A stretch of DNA of 62,361 nt, from NCBI GenBank assembly GCA_964428975.1, contig CAYSAI010000007.1, positions 1 to 62,361 of the forward strand, written 5' to 3'. A model generated the notes under the pieces. That model saw only the letters and a program-made list of their open reading frames with translations. It was not told the origin of the DNA and made no database searches. This stretch comes from JAGOUA01 sp964428975 (GTDB lineage: Bacteria > Patescibacteriota > Patescibacteriia > 2-12-FULL-60-25). This document shows positions 9,701 through 17,756 of the stretch, piece after piece. Within the stretch, counting starts at the first letter, position 1; each line of letters begins with the position of its first letter. Position numbers and translations under genes: made by a program.

Positions 9701-10502
9701 GCGATTCTTGAAACACCTTATCATCTCTCTCTTCTACAAGAAAATGTTTTCTAAAAGGCCCATCTTGGTCTCTTTTTGTCGAATAGGTTTCTTTGATTCC
9801 CACTTCATCTGCACATGCATGTTTTATCTCAAGAAAAAACTTCTCCGATGCAGGCCATGAGAAAGCACTATTTGCACCCGCTCTATGAGAGCGCGGCATC
9901 GTGTTCCATAGATCAACCGCCGTTCTCACATGATGATGAATAACAAGATTCGGCAACAGTCGCTCATTCGTCTGATAGACGAGTCCGGAATCATGATAAA
10001 AAATGTGCTCTGGCTCTTTTTGCGCAGCAAGAAAAAGACGTTCTGTTTCTGAAACAATATCTCGATACTCTTCGAGAAAATCTTTTCCAGCAAAAGACCG
10101 ATCCAGTATCAATTCATCATTCGGTATCGCTTGTCTCAATTCTTTTTCAACAAGCATTCGATCCATGTGCTCTATACGACTCGTGAGCTCTCGATCCTTC
10201 TTTTGGAGCACCTCTCCGGCTGGATTTTCTGTGTCTTTTTCACGAGCAAGATCATACGCATAGGCGGCTTTTGTGAGTAGATCACGTGTCTTTACGAGCC
10301 ATGGAGCAGGACGTAGCCCATTGATCTTCGCAGCGATGGTTTGGACGTCTTCGAGAGGAGGTTCTTCAGCCGTAGCGGTCGCTTCTGCCTCTGTAAACGC
10401 ATTTCCAGCATCCTCTCCCTCGAGCTCCGTCACGAGCTCTTGCCAAGAAAGTCCCGGCTGTTTGCGAGAAGAGGGTGGTTTATAAGGCGTGTCGAAGGAC
10501 AT
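6795..10502 (-). CDS. 1235-aa protein with C-terminal class I (CCA/OAS-like) nucleotidyltransferase domain
   Basis: Residues 1-~70 are acidic and disordered-looking. Residues ~70-750 are mainly helical, rich in Lys/Glu, with no family I recognise. Residues ~780-980 form a second globular domain with HFGIRTGAPFTEVRAIML and NGYYVPITDIDGKI. Residues ~1000-1150 carry a nucleotidyltransferase signature: LNTGSTARHTS, DFDMAI about 15 residues later, and a third acidic strand ADIDITF, the three carboxylates expected of a Pol-beta-type palm. LGGLGVENWILQNGGNF then resembles the substrate-recognition helix of archaeal CCA-adding and OAS-like enzymes. A TATGAT box 8 bases before the ATG suggests a leaderless transcript. 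Function unknown: it could modify RNA or make a nucleotide signal. There is no signal peptide, so it is likely cytoplasmic. Confidence 0.75.
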   Translation of the reverse strand: MSFDTPYKPPSSRKQPGLSWQELVTELEGEDAGNAFTEAEATATAEEPPLEDVQTIAAKINGLRPAPWLVKTRDLLTKAAYAYDLAREKDTENPAGEVLQKKDRELTSRIEHMDRMLVEKELRQAIPNDELILDRSFAGKDFLEEYRDIVSETERLFLAAQKEPEHIFYHDSGLVYQTNERLLPNLVIHHHVRTAVDLWNTMPRSHRAGANSAFSWPASEKFFLEIKHACADEVGIKETYSTKRDQDGPFRKHFLVEERDDKVFQESLQDGAIQEKLACFIEKRFLATDPEFFVACVINMRDVFPQYETQDDGSKTFSRFYVRLFEQLLENKQQDAVRQLITSLAFLPPSFENTDSLEQAAASMDTDLRKNLFQTFLHKEEIKSLGKDRGFFQEEFSVLSPKEQDTVFQLMKEMLHKPSTKPHDFFRCLKKVGVTPEREQWTIEYFWNEKNRANVVRWIEVFSPEKQVWILQEANDKDLQFLVDFLPHIKNLPSVVAQKLLERGFAQEVMNHQASFGELDARTIQQLENCRMLDTKIQESPSRTVRRMGKELLGELLKNDDPVKAYEKIERIFLRNHIPLVGKLFLAFDILYDEEHLKKFVYSPSLKKASPREANMLIYKDLINIHLDTGNPSLKTYLEDMQAVLPLVEKAETDTELDEQDTARLQEFFRKAAVLHNASTHGKGREAPDKQPTLKAELTAWKASLGVREGQKTHDRLEEMFLRPAGVASIEEALARMDASKKRADTLNRELVASSPEKILLQTGDLLKGVNSKYFLSYLQNGNVAGEFLGYAAKDDSTRLDTDTGKVLAKDLEQGNSGALEMNPAKSYGDMVLVMRPTKERFFTDTPPVHDQIRGKTAPYEVFSSPVADHERHFGIRTGAPFTEVRAIMLKNPERRMMLDLKMDLVANGYYVPITDIDGKILFTPEEFDELQARAFSGTEMVKKPFVLEKTSRSEEETHKIEALQVGIVAEREMIDITRKTIEVHIKEALMKAGIPLRTSGELAVGAEILNTGSTARHTSIVGETVDFDMAIRLDETDLRKKEEIVNALNTLMKGTAASQATAQWRRTGVNINGTIADIDITFTNKPEVEGTPSHVAIEQRLASLDRTNQEDADWVRANIVYAKKVLKASGVYKKLDGGLGGLGVENWILQNGGNFAKARETFLAAAIDEAGDVRSFEKASERYIIPDAGVNLIENLDGDANGRSNHRHDNFFYFLQREGTDGYTKMVKALQNAV

Positions 10503-10524
10503 ACGAAACTATCATAGCAGAATT

Positions 10525-10824
10525 CTACCCCATCCGCACCGTCACTTTCTTCACGATCATCCCTCCAAGTTCGCGATTGATCGCGTTTTGTAGACGCATC
10601 GCGATCGCGCGAAGCTCTTGCGCAGCAGCACCTTGCGTCGCAGCAAAGAGAAGCTCACCATGCGCAAACTGTTGCACGCGCACGAACGCGGCGCGCTCAT
10701 CCGGCCACAAACGAGCGAGCATCTCCCCCGCCTCATGAATGACACGCGCTGTGAGAAGCTGCTCTCGCATCGCGCTTCGATCGGTGTGATGCGGCAAAAT
10801 ACGGCCAAGGGATTCAAAAGGCAT
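10525..10824 (-). CDS. DUF721 / DciA-like protein
   Basis: 99 aa. The pattern fits the DUF721 family: a helical start, ...LARLWPDERAAFVRVQQFAHGELLFAATQGAAAQELRA... with the W-P turn and the strand-rich core, then a final LQNAINRELGGMIVKKVTVRMG. In bacteria lacking DnaC/DnaI, DciA of this superfamily helps load the replicative helicase. It lies 11 bases downstream of the UvrD-like gene on the same strand, so a DNA-metabolism role is consistent. The cellular role remains inference. Confidence 0.75.
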   Translation of the reverse strand: MPFESLGRILPHHTDRSAMREQLLTARVIHEAGEMLARLWPDERAAFVRVQQFAHGELLFAATQGAAAQELRAIAMRLQNAINRELGGMIVKKVTVRMG

Positions 10825-10835
10825 AGGGTGTATCG

Positions 10836-13730
10836 TTACGACAGCTTCCGGAACTCACAAATATTCTTGAAATCGCAAAACTTACACACAAACACCTCTG
10901 GTGTGGGCGCAAAATCTGAACGAACGATCTCTTGCATACGAAGGTCAAGCTTCGCAAGAAACGTCTCGCGTTTTTTCTCCGTGAGCGGCTCCACCTCAAG
11001 CGCTGTGCCTTCTGATACGTACACATACGCCATCGAAGACACGCGCATGCCCTGCGCTTCGAGCGCGACTTGATACAAGTGGAGCTGCTCTTTCGCTTCG
11101 GCGTTGAGCGCTTCTTTCGCCTGTCCTGTCTTGTAGTCGATCACACGAAACGTCCCGTCAGACAGCGCATCAATACGATCAATTTTCCCTTTGATAGAAT
11201 ATTTCCCTAAAACGAGTGTGAACGGTTTTTCGACTGCATGCAGCGTGGGTGGATGCGCCACACATTCGCGAAAAAATCGCTTCGATGCTTGCAGTCCATC
11301 CGCAAAATACTGATCATGCGTTTTTTCATCAGGATACCACTCGCCTTCCCAACACATCCGATACAGCTCTTCGACCTGCTCTTCTGTGAGAGAAGCGTAC
11401 GTCGCGACGACGATTTCAAACACTTTATGAATCGACTGTCCGAAACTTTTTTGATATTTTCCAAGCTTCGGCAAGCGATAGATGTGTTCGAATTTATACT
11501 GCAACGGACATTTTTGAAACGCGGCAAGCTGCGTAAAACTAAACTTTTTCTTGAGATCGTACTGTACACGATCTGATGAAGCGGGTTCTTCGAGAGGTTC
11601 GTGCGAAGCGAGCGTTTCGATGAGTCCCGCTTTCCCTGTTTCTGGAGAAAGTTCGACGCCCGCTTCCGCGAAGAAAATAGAGGGTTTTTTCTCACGTGTA
11701 CCGCCATAGCTACGCGCACCGCAGAGCGTAAGCGTTTCTTTCGCGCGTGTAAGCGCCACATAAAACAAGCGACGTTCTTCTTCGATGTGCGGATTTCCTT
11801 CTGGAAGACGTTCCTTCACGAGCCCATCCGGAAGCGGGATACTCTCGGGACGTCCGCGCGAAGGAAAGCGTTGATCCACAAGCGAAACAACGTATACATG
11901 ACGAAATTCAAGCCCTTTGGCGGCATGCACCGTCAGAATTCGTACAAATTCCGGCCCTGCTTCTGCGTCAAACGAAAGCGCGCCCTCTTCACCTGCATCC
12001 AGTTCAAGCGCGAATTCTTCCAAAAATCCACGGAGCGTAGGATGGTGCACAGCTGTTTCGTAACGGCGCACGCGTTCAACAAACCCGTTGAGATGTCCCA
12101 GCGCTTCTTGCTTTTCGCGCTCTGGAAGCTTCATCAGATGCGTGAGATAGCCCGTTTTCTCGAGGCATTCATGCAGCACGTTCATCGGTGGACAGCGATG
12201 CGCCACCTCGCGAAGATCTCGCCCATGACGCACGAGCTTTCTCGCAATCGCGGACGCTTCCGCAGAAGCCCCTTCAAACGTTCGTCCTTCGGCGAGCTCT
12301 TCGACGATCTGCCACAACGTTTTCCCGAGGCGTCGCGCTTCGTGCGCACATTCTGTGGCGTCTTTTGCGGTCATGCCATAACACCCCATCGAGAGCGCGC
12401 GCCATACAAAAGAAGATTCGTGATAGCCCTCGATAAGGGCAAGCATCGCGTGAAGATCGAGCACGGTGGGTTTTGCGTACAGCCCACGAAGGGCGAGAAA
12501 TTGAAACGGCACGGCATAACGCTCGCACGCGCGTACGAACGGATCTGCGCCATCATTTGAACGGACCAAAATCGCAAAATCATTCCATGTGAGCGAGGCG
12601 TCTGCGCGTTTCTTCTTTTGGATGTCGAGCAGTACCTCCTCTGATTCCGCGTGTTCGGACGCGCACCATATCGAACGTACAACTTCTTCTGACGCCGTTT
12701 CAAAAGGAGAAAGCGCCGTCATCGCCACCAGTTCTTTCTTGATACCAAGCTTCACTTCAAGACGGTTTGGATTGTTCTTGCAAATAAAACGATATGCGAC
12801 ATCGAGAATCTCCTTTTTTGAACGATAGTTTTCGATGAGTGCAATGGTTTTTGCGTCTGGAAAATCATCACGAAACTGGAGGATATTCGCGAGAGACGCG
12901 CCACGAAACTTGTAGATTGCTTGGTCGTCATCTCCCACGACGGTGAGATTGCGCTCTTTGCCGAGCAGCAGTTTCACGAGTTCGTATTGCGCCCAGTTCG
13001 TATCTTGAAATTCATCCACGAGCAGATACCGAAACTGCGCGCGATATTCGCCAAGAATACGTGGCCGTTCGCGAAAAAGACGCAACGTTTCAAGAATGAG
13101 ATCGCCAAAATCGAGATAACCCTGTTCATGAAGAAGTTCTTGATAGACGCGATACACGCTCGCAATTTCACGAAGACGTGCGCGTTCTGCCTCCGCATCT
13201 TCGAGATGCGTAAGGCTCACCGTTTCTGCATACTCCGCGTACCGTTCTGGCGTGATCCCTTCATCTTTCGCACGCGAGATATGCGACATGATGGCACGCA
13301 AAAACTTCGTAGGATGACCAAGCGGCTTGTAGTAGGTGAGCGTGAGGCGATCGAGATGCCGCCGTAAAAGCAACCATCCTTCCGTCGACGTGAGCAAACG
13401 CGCGTTCGTAGGAAGGCCAATATCGAGCGCATGCGTCTCAAGTACACGCTGGCAAAATCCGTGAAACGTACTGATCCAAAAATCATACGCCCCCGTTGGA
13501 AGCGTTTGCAGCACACGATCTTCCATTTCCATCGCGGCTTTTTGCGTAAACGTGAGGGCGAGCACGTGCGCGCTCGACGAACCTGTTTCTTGTATCAAAC
13601 GCACATATCGGCGCGTAAGCACCGTAGTTTTGCCCGTTCCAGCCCCTGCCACAATCAAAAGCGGCCCCGTTTCATGTAGAACAGCTTCTCGTTGCGCGTC
13701 GTTCAGCCCTTCAAGAAGCGTTTCGTTCAT
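10836..13730 (-). CDS. UvrD/PcrA-type helicase fused to a RecB-family (AddB/Cas4-like) nuclease
   Basis: 964 aa. ATG 13730 (MNETLLEGLNDAQREAV) is the natural start; the open frame further upstream is noise. Superfamily 1A motifs are Walker A VAGAGTGKTT (~27-36), LLVDEFQDTN, VVGDDDQAIYKFRGA, and HAAKGLEFRHVYV with LTRAKETLTLCGARSY near the end of the motor. The C-terminal ~230 residues are a PD-(D/E)XK nuclease: SFTQLAAFQKCPLQYKFEH, IKGKIDRID, RVIDYKTGQAKE. A final CKFCDFKNIC together with the Cys in QKCPLQY gives the four-cysteine set of an AddB/Cas4-type iron-sulfur cluster. It likely processes broken DNA ends as a one-chain AddAB/RecBCD analogue. Confidence 0.9.
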   Translation of the reverse strand: MNETLLEGLNDAQREAVLHETGPLLIVAGAGTGKTTVLTRRYVRLIQETGSSSAHVLALTFTQKAAMEMEDRVLQTLPTGAYDFWISTFHGFCQRVLETHALDIGLPTNARLLTSTEGWLLLRRHLDRLTLTYYKPLGHPTKFLRAIMSHISRAKDEGITPERYAEYAETVSLTHLEDAEAERARLREIASVYRVYQELLHEQGYLDFGDLILETLRLFRERPRILGEYRAQFRYLLVDEFQDTNWAQYELVKLLLGKERNLTVVGDDDQAIYKFRGASLANILQFRDDFPDAKTIALIENYRSKKEILDVAYRFICKNNPNRLEVKLGIKKELVAMTALSPFETASEEVVRSIWCASEHAESEEVLLDIQKKKRADASLTWNDFAILVRSNDGADPFVRACERYAVPFQFLALRGLYAKPTVLDLHAMLALIEGYHESSFVWRALSMGCYGMTAKDATECAHEARRLGKTLWQIVEELAEGRTFEGASAEASAIARKLVRHGRDLREVAHRCPPMNVLHECLEKTGYLTHLMKLPEREKQEALGHLNGFVERVRRYETAVHHPTLRGFLEEFALELDAGEEGALSFDAEAGPEFVRILTVHAAKGLEFRHVYVVSLVDQRFPSRGRPESIPLPDGLVKERLPEGNPHIEEERRLFYVALTRAKETLTLCGARSYGGTREKKPSIFFAEAGVELSPETGKAGLIETLASHEPLEEPASSDRVQYDLKKKFSFTQLAAFQKCPLQYKFEHIYRLPKLGKYQKSFGQSIHKVFEIVVATYASLTEEQVEELYRMCWEGEWYPDEKTHDQYFADGLQASKRFFRECVAHPPTLHAVEKPFTLVLGKYSIKGKIDRIDALSDGTFRVIDYKTGQAKEALNAEAKEQLHLYQVALEAQGMRVSSMAYVYVSEGTALEVEPLTEKKRETFLAKLDLRMQEIVRSDFAPTPEVFVCKFCDFKNICEFRKLS

Positions 13731-13781
13731 ACAGCCACTAGTGTGGCGAAGAAGAATAGCGAAGGCAAACAGCTTTTTTTC

Positions 13782-13811
13782 TTGACAAAAGCCCGTTTTT
13801 TCCGCTACACT
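13782..13811 (+). promoter_or_regulatory. Sigma-70-like promoter for the 13845 gene
   Basis: A perfect -35 TTGACA (13782-13787), an 18-base spacer and -10 TACACT (13806-13811). The expected start of transcription is near 13818. A strong AGGGAGG Shine-Dalgarno follows, 5 bases before ATG 13845. Confidence 0.8.
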
Positions 13812-13844
13812 TTCCTGCACGGTTCTCACGACAGGGAGGTTCCG

Positions 13845-14420
13845 ATGAACGATCCAGAGGAAACCGTTCGCCTTTTCGAGGCAACGGGGCATCCACGGGA
13901 GCTCGAAACACTGATCGCTGATCAATGCGCGAAAGCGGTACGCGAGGGACATCTCCTCGAAGCCGTTCGCGCGACTCGCCTCTTGAAAAGCTCTCGTTTA
14001 CGCATCACCGTCGCTATTCGTGTGATTGGAGCGAGTCATCACGTGCATCATCGAATGGCCCTCGTGAAGGCGGTCGAAGATCGAACGCTCCTTTCACGAA
14101 AAGCGCTCGTCCGATTCGCCCAAGCCTGCGCCGATCTCTTGAATGCCTACATGAACAAGCGCGAGGCGGATGGATGGACGAAAGAAGATCGTTTCACTGC
14201 CGAGTGCCTTCTCGAAGACGGCCTCGCCTGGTGCATTCTCGCAGAAGAACGGTTTGCCACGATCAAGCCTTTCATCAAAAAAAGTGGTCGTCTCTGGCGA
14301 GATCTTGAACGCACAAAAACAGTGCTCGGCACAATGCTCGTTGAATGGAAAGGGTTCACAAGCGAACGACTCTTGAAGCAGCATCTGCAAACACCTCGTA
14401 CTCCTGTCGACATCAACTAA
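13845..14420 (+). CDS. Small helical protein of unknown function (191 aa)
   Basis: It has its own consensus promoter and a strong ribosome-binding site, and ends in an intrinsic terminator, so it is a well-expressed single-gene unit. The sequence is mostly helical, basic, with His-rich GASHHVHHRM around residue 65 and Trp/Lys-rich KKSGRLWRDLERT near the end. There is no signal peptide, membrane segment or recognisable motif. Its start is fixed by GGGAGG upstream of ATG 13845. Its 3' end overlaps the convergent glycosyltransferase gene by 8 bases. I do not recognise the family. Confidence 0.7.
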   Translation: MNDPEETVRLFEATGHPRELETLIADQCAKAVREGHLLEAVRATRLLKSSRLRITVAIRVIGASHHVHHRMALVKAVEDRTLLSRKALVRFAQACADLLNAYMNKREADGWTKEDRFTAECLLEDGLAWCILAEERFATIKPFIKKSGRLWRDLERTKTVLGTMLVEWKGFTSERLLKQHLQTPRTPVDIN

Positions 14421-16692
14421 CAGGAAGCGCCTCTCTTGTCCCGATATTCCTCGGGACTGTTTTTATTGCGAGAAACATGAGTATCCCTAATCCAAGTGGA
14501 TGGTTCAGATACGGCGTAAAGACATGAATAATCGCAAGTGCAAGTAAAGCGCTCCAGACGGCAAAACGTTCTTCCTCTTGAAGGAAACGCGCTCGATACG
14601 CAAGCATACCGAGCGTCCACACAACGGCGAGCACGCCGAAGATCCCAAGTTTATACCACAGGTCAAGCCAGCCCCATTCGAACGCATACGTCGTGTAAAG
14701 ACCCCCCGTTTTCTCGACGATGCGCGGATCGTTCGTACGATAGGTGAGCGTCGCACCAAATCCAGAACCAAGCATCGGATGACGCAGAATCCCCTCTTTC
14801 ATCACGGGTAAGAGCGCCCAACGGCTTGACACGGCCGCTTCTCCTCCACGAAAACGACTCGCAAGCGCCTCATCAAAACCCCCTGCGCCGCGAAAGATCG
14901 GCACGAAGACAAGCACTATCAGCATCACGAACGCTCCGATGACACTTCCAAGCAGACGTCGCGTGATACGAAGGCCTGCCGTCCACGACCAACGCTCGCT
15001 TCTCCACACGAGACATGCGAGGAAACCGGCGCTTCCCACAAGCCCCATCCAAAAACTGCGCGAAAAGGAAGCAAGAAGCGCCGCTCCAAGTGCGGACCAC
15101 GCGCACCACGTTCGCCATCCAAGCGGAAGATGATCGCGCAACGAACGCGTCGCCATAAACAGCCATGCGACCACAAGAAAAATCTGCGAGGCAAAAAAGA
15201 TACGATAGATGCCGTCGCCCGCACGCGTGATTTCACCGAGGCCGCTCTGGCGAATCCATCGATACAATACTTCCAAAAATATGGCGGAAAATGTATGAGA
15301 AAACACGAACCATAGCGCGAGGGTAAAAAGAGTGATAAACGCAACACCTGCAAGCGGAGACGTGTCTTTTTCGCAGGAGTCTGTACGGGCGAGCGCAAGC
15401 GGTAAAAGCAACGCCAAATACCCCCACGCGTTCGCATCAGCCAAAAGAAACGGCTGATGAAGAAACGCTCCACGAAGAAAGCCCCATGCGAGAACAAGCA
15501 CAAGCGGGATCAAGAATATGAGAAAGTTTTTTCTTCGTAGGGAGAGGGGTGAACGTGTTCGAAGAAGCCACACGCTCCATCCTAGGAAAAACGCCGCAAA
15601 CGAAAGAATGCGAACGGAAACACCTCCATCATTCACCGCATCTGCTCCAAGCGCGAGCCAACGCCCCTTCGAACCGATAATAAGCTCAAAGAACATCCAC
15701 GTGAGTGCAAGTGATGGCCGCCATGCGGCGATGATACCCACAAGAAACGCCACGCCAAGCGCAAACCACCCTCCAAACGTATTCCCCACTCCCACAGAGG
15801 AAAGACCGAGCATCCCCACACCCACCATCCCCCACCCTATCCAGGGTTTTTCACAAAACAGCGAAGCCCACGCGCACACTCCACGAAGAACAGCTTCCGG
15901 AGCGCGACGGCGCGAGGTCGAGCACCGTCGTAGCAACGACGGATGCGTCTGTTCTTCGTGGAGTGTGCGCGTGGGCTCCTTCCTCAAAAAACCGTGCTTC
16001 AAAAAAATAACTTCCTTCGCTTCACGATAGCTTCGTACTGCTTCTGGTTCATAGCCCATCCATTTCAACGGAAGGGCGTACGCAAACGCAGGAAGCCATC
16101 TACTCATTCCTCCGTGTTCACGCGCTTGGATGGTGAGCAAAAGCTCTGGTACATACACGCCATAGCCTCCTCGCTCGACGATGTGAAGCCACAGATCCCA
16201 ATCCTGAAATTTTTTCAATGCAGGATCAAACATCGGGAACGCCTCACGTCGAATAAGCGCACTTGTATGAATAAAGTTCCCTCGTTTTAGAGCTTCTACT
16301 GAAAACACCTGCGAACGAAAAAGCTTTCCTCCAAAACGAAACGCGCTGTACGCAAACGCGGCTTTTTTGTCTTGTTCAAGCGTCTGCGCGAGAAGAGCAA
16401 GCGCATCGCTTCGAAGCACGGCATCCGCATCAAGAAACATCACCGCCTCGCCACTCGAAACAGCAAAACCGGCGTTCCGCGCAACCGGCGCACCTTGGTT
16501 CGTTTGCGTAAGCCATTGCGACACGTGGTGCATCAATCCTGCGCGTTCGAGCGTTTCACGTGGATGATCGCTTGATCCATCGTCCACCACGATGATTTCC
16601 TGCGGAAGAAGCGTTTGCTTGGTAAGAGCTTTCACGCATGCGACCAATACTTCGGCATGATTATACGCCGGAATAATAATGGAAATAGTCAT
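14413..16692 (-). CDS. Fusion: GT2 glycosyltransferase plus O-antigen polymerase/ligase-like membrane domain
   Basis: 759 aa. Residues 1-~235 are a GT2 (GT-A) domain: SIIIPAYNHAEVLVACV, VVDDGSSD, QTNQGAPVARNAG, and the metal-binding FLDADAVL. Residues ~280-755 contain about ten hydrophobic segments with the Wzy/WaaL pattern, a large periplasmic loop (RGAGGFDEAL...GSGFGATLTYRTNDPR) and the HPMLGSGFG motif typical of O-antigen ligase/polymerase proteins. The linker (residues ~239-275) is encoded by a 28-bp inverted repeat with its loop. The gene starts at the ATGA overlap with the GT4 gene. It probably adds a sugar on the cytoplasmic face and polymerises or transfers glycan outside (inference). 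Confidence 0.85.
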   Translation of the reverse strand: MTISIIIPAYNHAEVLVACVKALTKQTLLPQEIIVVDDGSSDHPRETLERAGLMHHVSQWLTQTNQGAPVARNAGFAVSSGEAVMFLDADAVLRSDALALLAQTLEQDKKAAFAYSAFRFGGKLFRSQVFSVEALKRGNFIHTSALIRREAFPMFDPALKKFQDWDLWLHIVERGGYGVYVPELLLTIQAREHGGMSRWLPAFAYALPLKWMGYEPEAVRSYREAKEVIFLKHGFLRKEPTRTLHEEQTHPSLLRRCSTSRRRAPEAVLRGVCAWASLFCEKPWIGWGMVGVGMLGLSSVGVGNTFGGWFALGVAFLVGIIAAWRPSLALTWMFFELIIGSKGRWLALGADAVNDGGVSVRILSFAAFFLGWSVWLLRTRSPLSLRRKNFLIFLIPLVLVLAWGFLRGAFLHQPFLLADANAWGYLALLLPLALARTDSCEKDTSPLAGVAFITLFTLALWFVFSHTFSAIFLEVLYRWIRQSGLGEITRAGDGIYRIFFASQIFLVVAWLFMATRSLRDHLPLGWRTWCAWSALGAALLASFSRSFWMGLVGSAGFLACLVWRSERWSWTAGLRITRRLLGSVIGAFVMLIVLVFVPIFRGAGGFDEALASRFRGGEAAVSSRWALLPVMKEGILRHPMLGSGFGATLTYRTNDPRIVEKTGGLYTTYAFEWGWLDLWYKLGIFGVLAVVWTLGMLAYRARFLQEEERFAVWSALLALAIIHVFTPYLNHPLGLGILMFLAIKTVPRNIGTREALPVS
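14438..14466 (+). terminator. Intrinsic terminator after the 13845 gene
   Basis: Stem GTCCCGA (14438-14444) and TCGGGAC (14451-14457) with a 6-base loop, followed by TGTTTTTATT. It lies inside the 3' end of the convergent minus-strand gene. Confidence 0.85.
15866..15976. repeat. Perfect 28-bp inverted repeat in the GT2/polymerase linker
   Basis: Arm 15866-15893 (begins GCCCACGCGCACACT) is the exact reverse complement of arm 15949-15976 (begins CTGTTCTTCGTGG). The 55-base loop contains a smaller hairpin (CCGTCGTAGCAACGACGG). The whole structure is in frame on the minus strand and encodes residues ~239-275, exactly between the two protein domains. Confidence 0.95.
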
Positions 16693-17756
16693 ACAAGCTC
16701 TTGAAAACGCTTCCAGCGATCTTCCAAGCGAAAGTCGCGAAGCGCACGAATACGCCCCGCCTCCCCTAGCCGCGTTCGGAAAGCCCCATCTTCAAACAGA
16801 CGTGTAAGCGCCGCGCGAATGGCTGTGAGATCGTGTGGATCCACGAGAAGCCCCGTTTCTTCGTGCACGACCGCTTCCGCAAGGCCACCCGATCGCCCCG
16901 CAAGGACGGGAAGCCTCGCGAGCGCGGCTTCAAGACAGACAATACCAAACCCCTCAATATCACGAACTTCCTCGCGAGCAAGAAACGTACACACGTCTGC
17001 CGCAGCAAACCAGAGATCACGATCTTCATCCGAACATGCACCAACAAAACGCACACGTCCGGAAGCATGTGTTTCTGCGAGCGCCTCAAGACGCGCACGA
17101 TCATGCCCCTCCCCTATCACGATGTAGATCATCTCTGGAAAAGAGGAAAGTGCCTCGATCATACGATCAATGCCCTTGCGAGGCTCAAGGCGCGCCACTG
17201 TCAGACAAAGCTTTTCGTTCTGCGGAACGCCAAGCTTGGTTCGTGCATCTTCTCGCGAGAGAAACGTCCGTATCGACACGCCTGGAGTTATGACTCGTAC
17301 AAACACATCCGGCCACGTCTCGCGGACACGCTGCGCGATCGCTTCAGAATTCGCCACCACGGCCGACGCAGAGCGCAGTACCCTCCCTGCAAGCCATCGT
17401 TTCCATGCAGACGTTTGCGCAAGAAGGATATCGAGTCCATGAACGAGCACTACATACGGCGCGCCACGAACCCATCGCGCAAGAAAGGCCGCCGTTCCCA
17501 CAGGCAACAGATGGCTGACGAGAATCGCTCGCACACGGCGATGACGCCACAGCGTCCACACCATGGGAAGCCAGGCGATTGGCCCTCGCCAAAAACAGCG
17601 GGCGTTTTCCACGCATCCCGGTCCAGATATTGCGTGCGTTTCCGGTACAAGCACACGTATCATCCCGTTCGAGGCTTCAACAAGATTTCCAAGATAGCAA
17701 GCGACACCGCCCCGTTCAGGAGGATAATCTAACGTGAGAAGATGCCATTCTTTCAT
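16689..17756 (-). CDS. GT4-family glycosyltransferase
   Basis: 355 aa of GT-B fold. The N-terminal domain begins LLTLDYPPERGGVACYLGNLVEA, with the glycine-rich acceptor loop. The C-terminal nucleotide-sugar domain contains LTVARLEPRKGIDRMIEAL, VIGEGHDRARLEALA and the EX7E-type catalytic segment EGFGIVCLEAALARLPVLAG. There are no membrane helices, so it acts at the cytoplasmic face of the membrane. It overlaps both the upstream flippase and the downstream GT2/polymerase fusion by 4 bases, so the three are translationally coupled in one surface-polysaccharide operon. The donor sugar is unknown. Confidence 0.9.
   Translation of the reverse strand: MKEWHLLTLDYPPERGGVACYLGNLVEASNGMIRVLVPETHAISGPGCVENARCFWRGPIAWLPMVWTLWRHRRVRAILVSHLLPVGTAAFLARWVRGAPYVVLVHGLDILLAQTSAWKRWLAGRVLRSASAVVANSEAIAQRVRETWPDVFVRVITPGVSIRTFLSREDARTKLGVPQNEKLCLTVARLEPRKGIDRMIEALSSFPEMIYIVIGEGHDRARLEALAETHASGRVRFVGACSDEDRDLWFAAADVCTFLAREEVRDIEGFGIVCLEAALARLPVLAGRSGGLAEAVVHEETGLLVDPHDLTAIRAALTRLFEDGAFRTRLGEAGRIRALRDFRLEDRWKRFQELV

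Noticed and set aside
11601..12560. 319-codon plus-strand frame inside the UvrD gene
   Set aside because: It is fully antisense to a gene with clear helicase motifs; biased composition, no ribosome-binding site.
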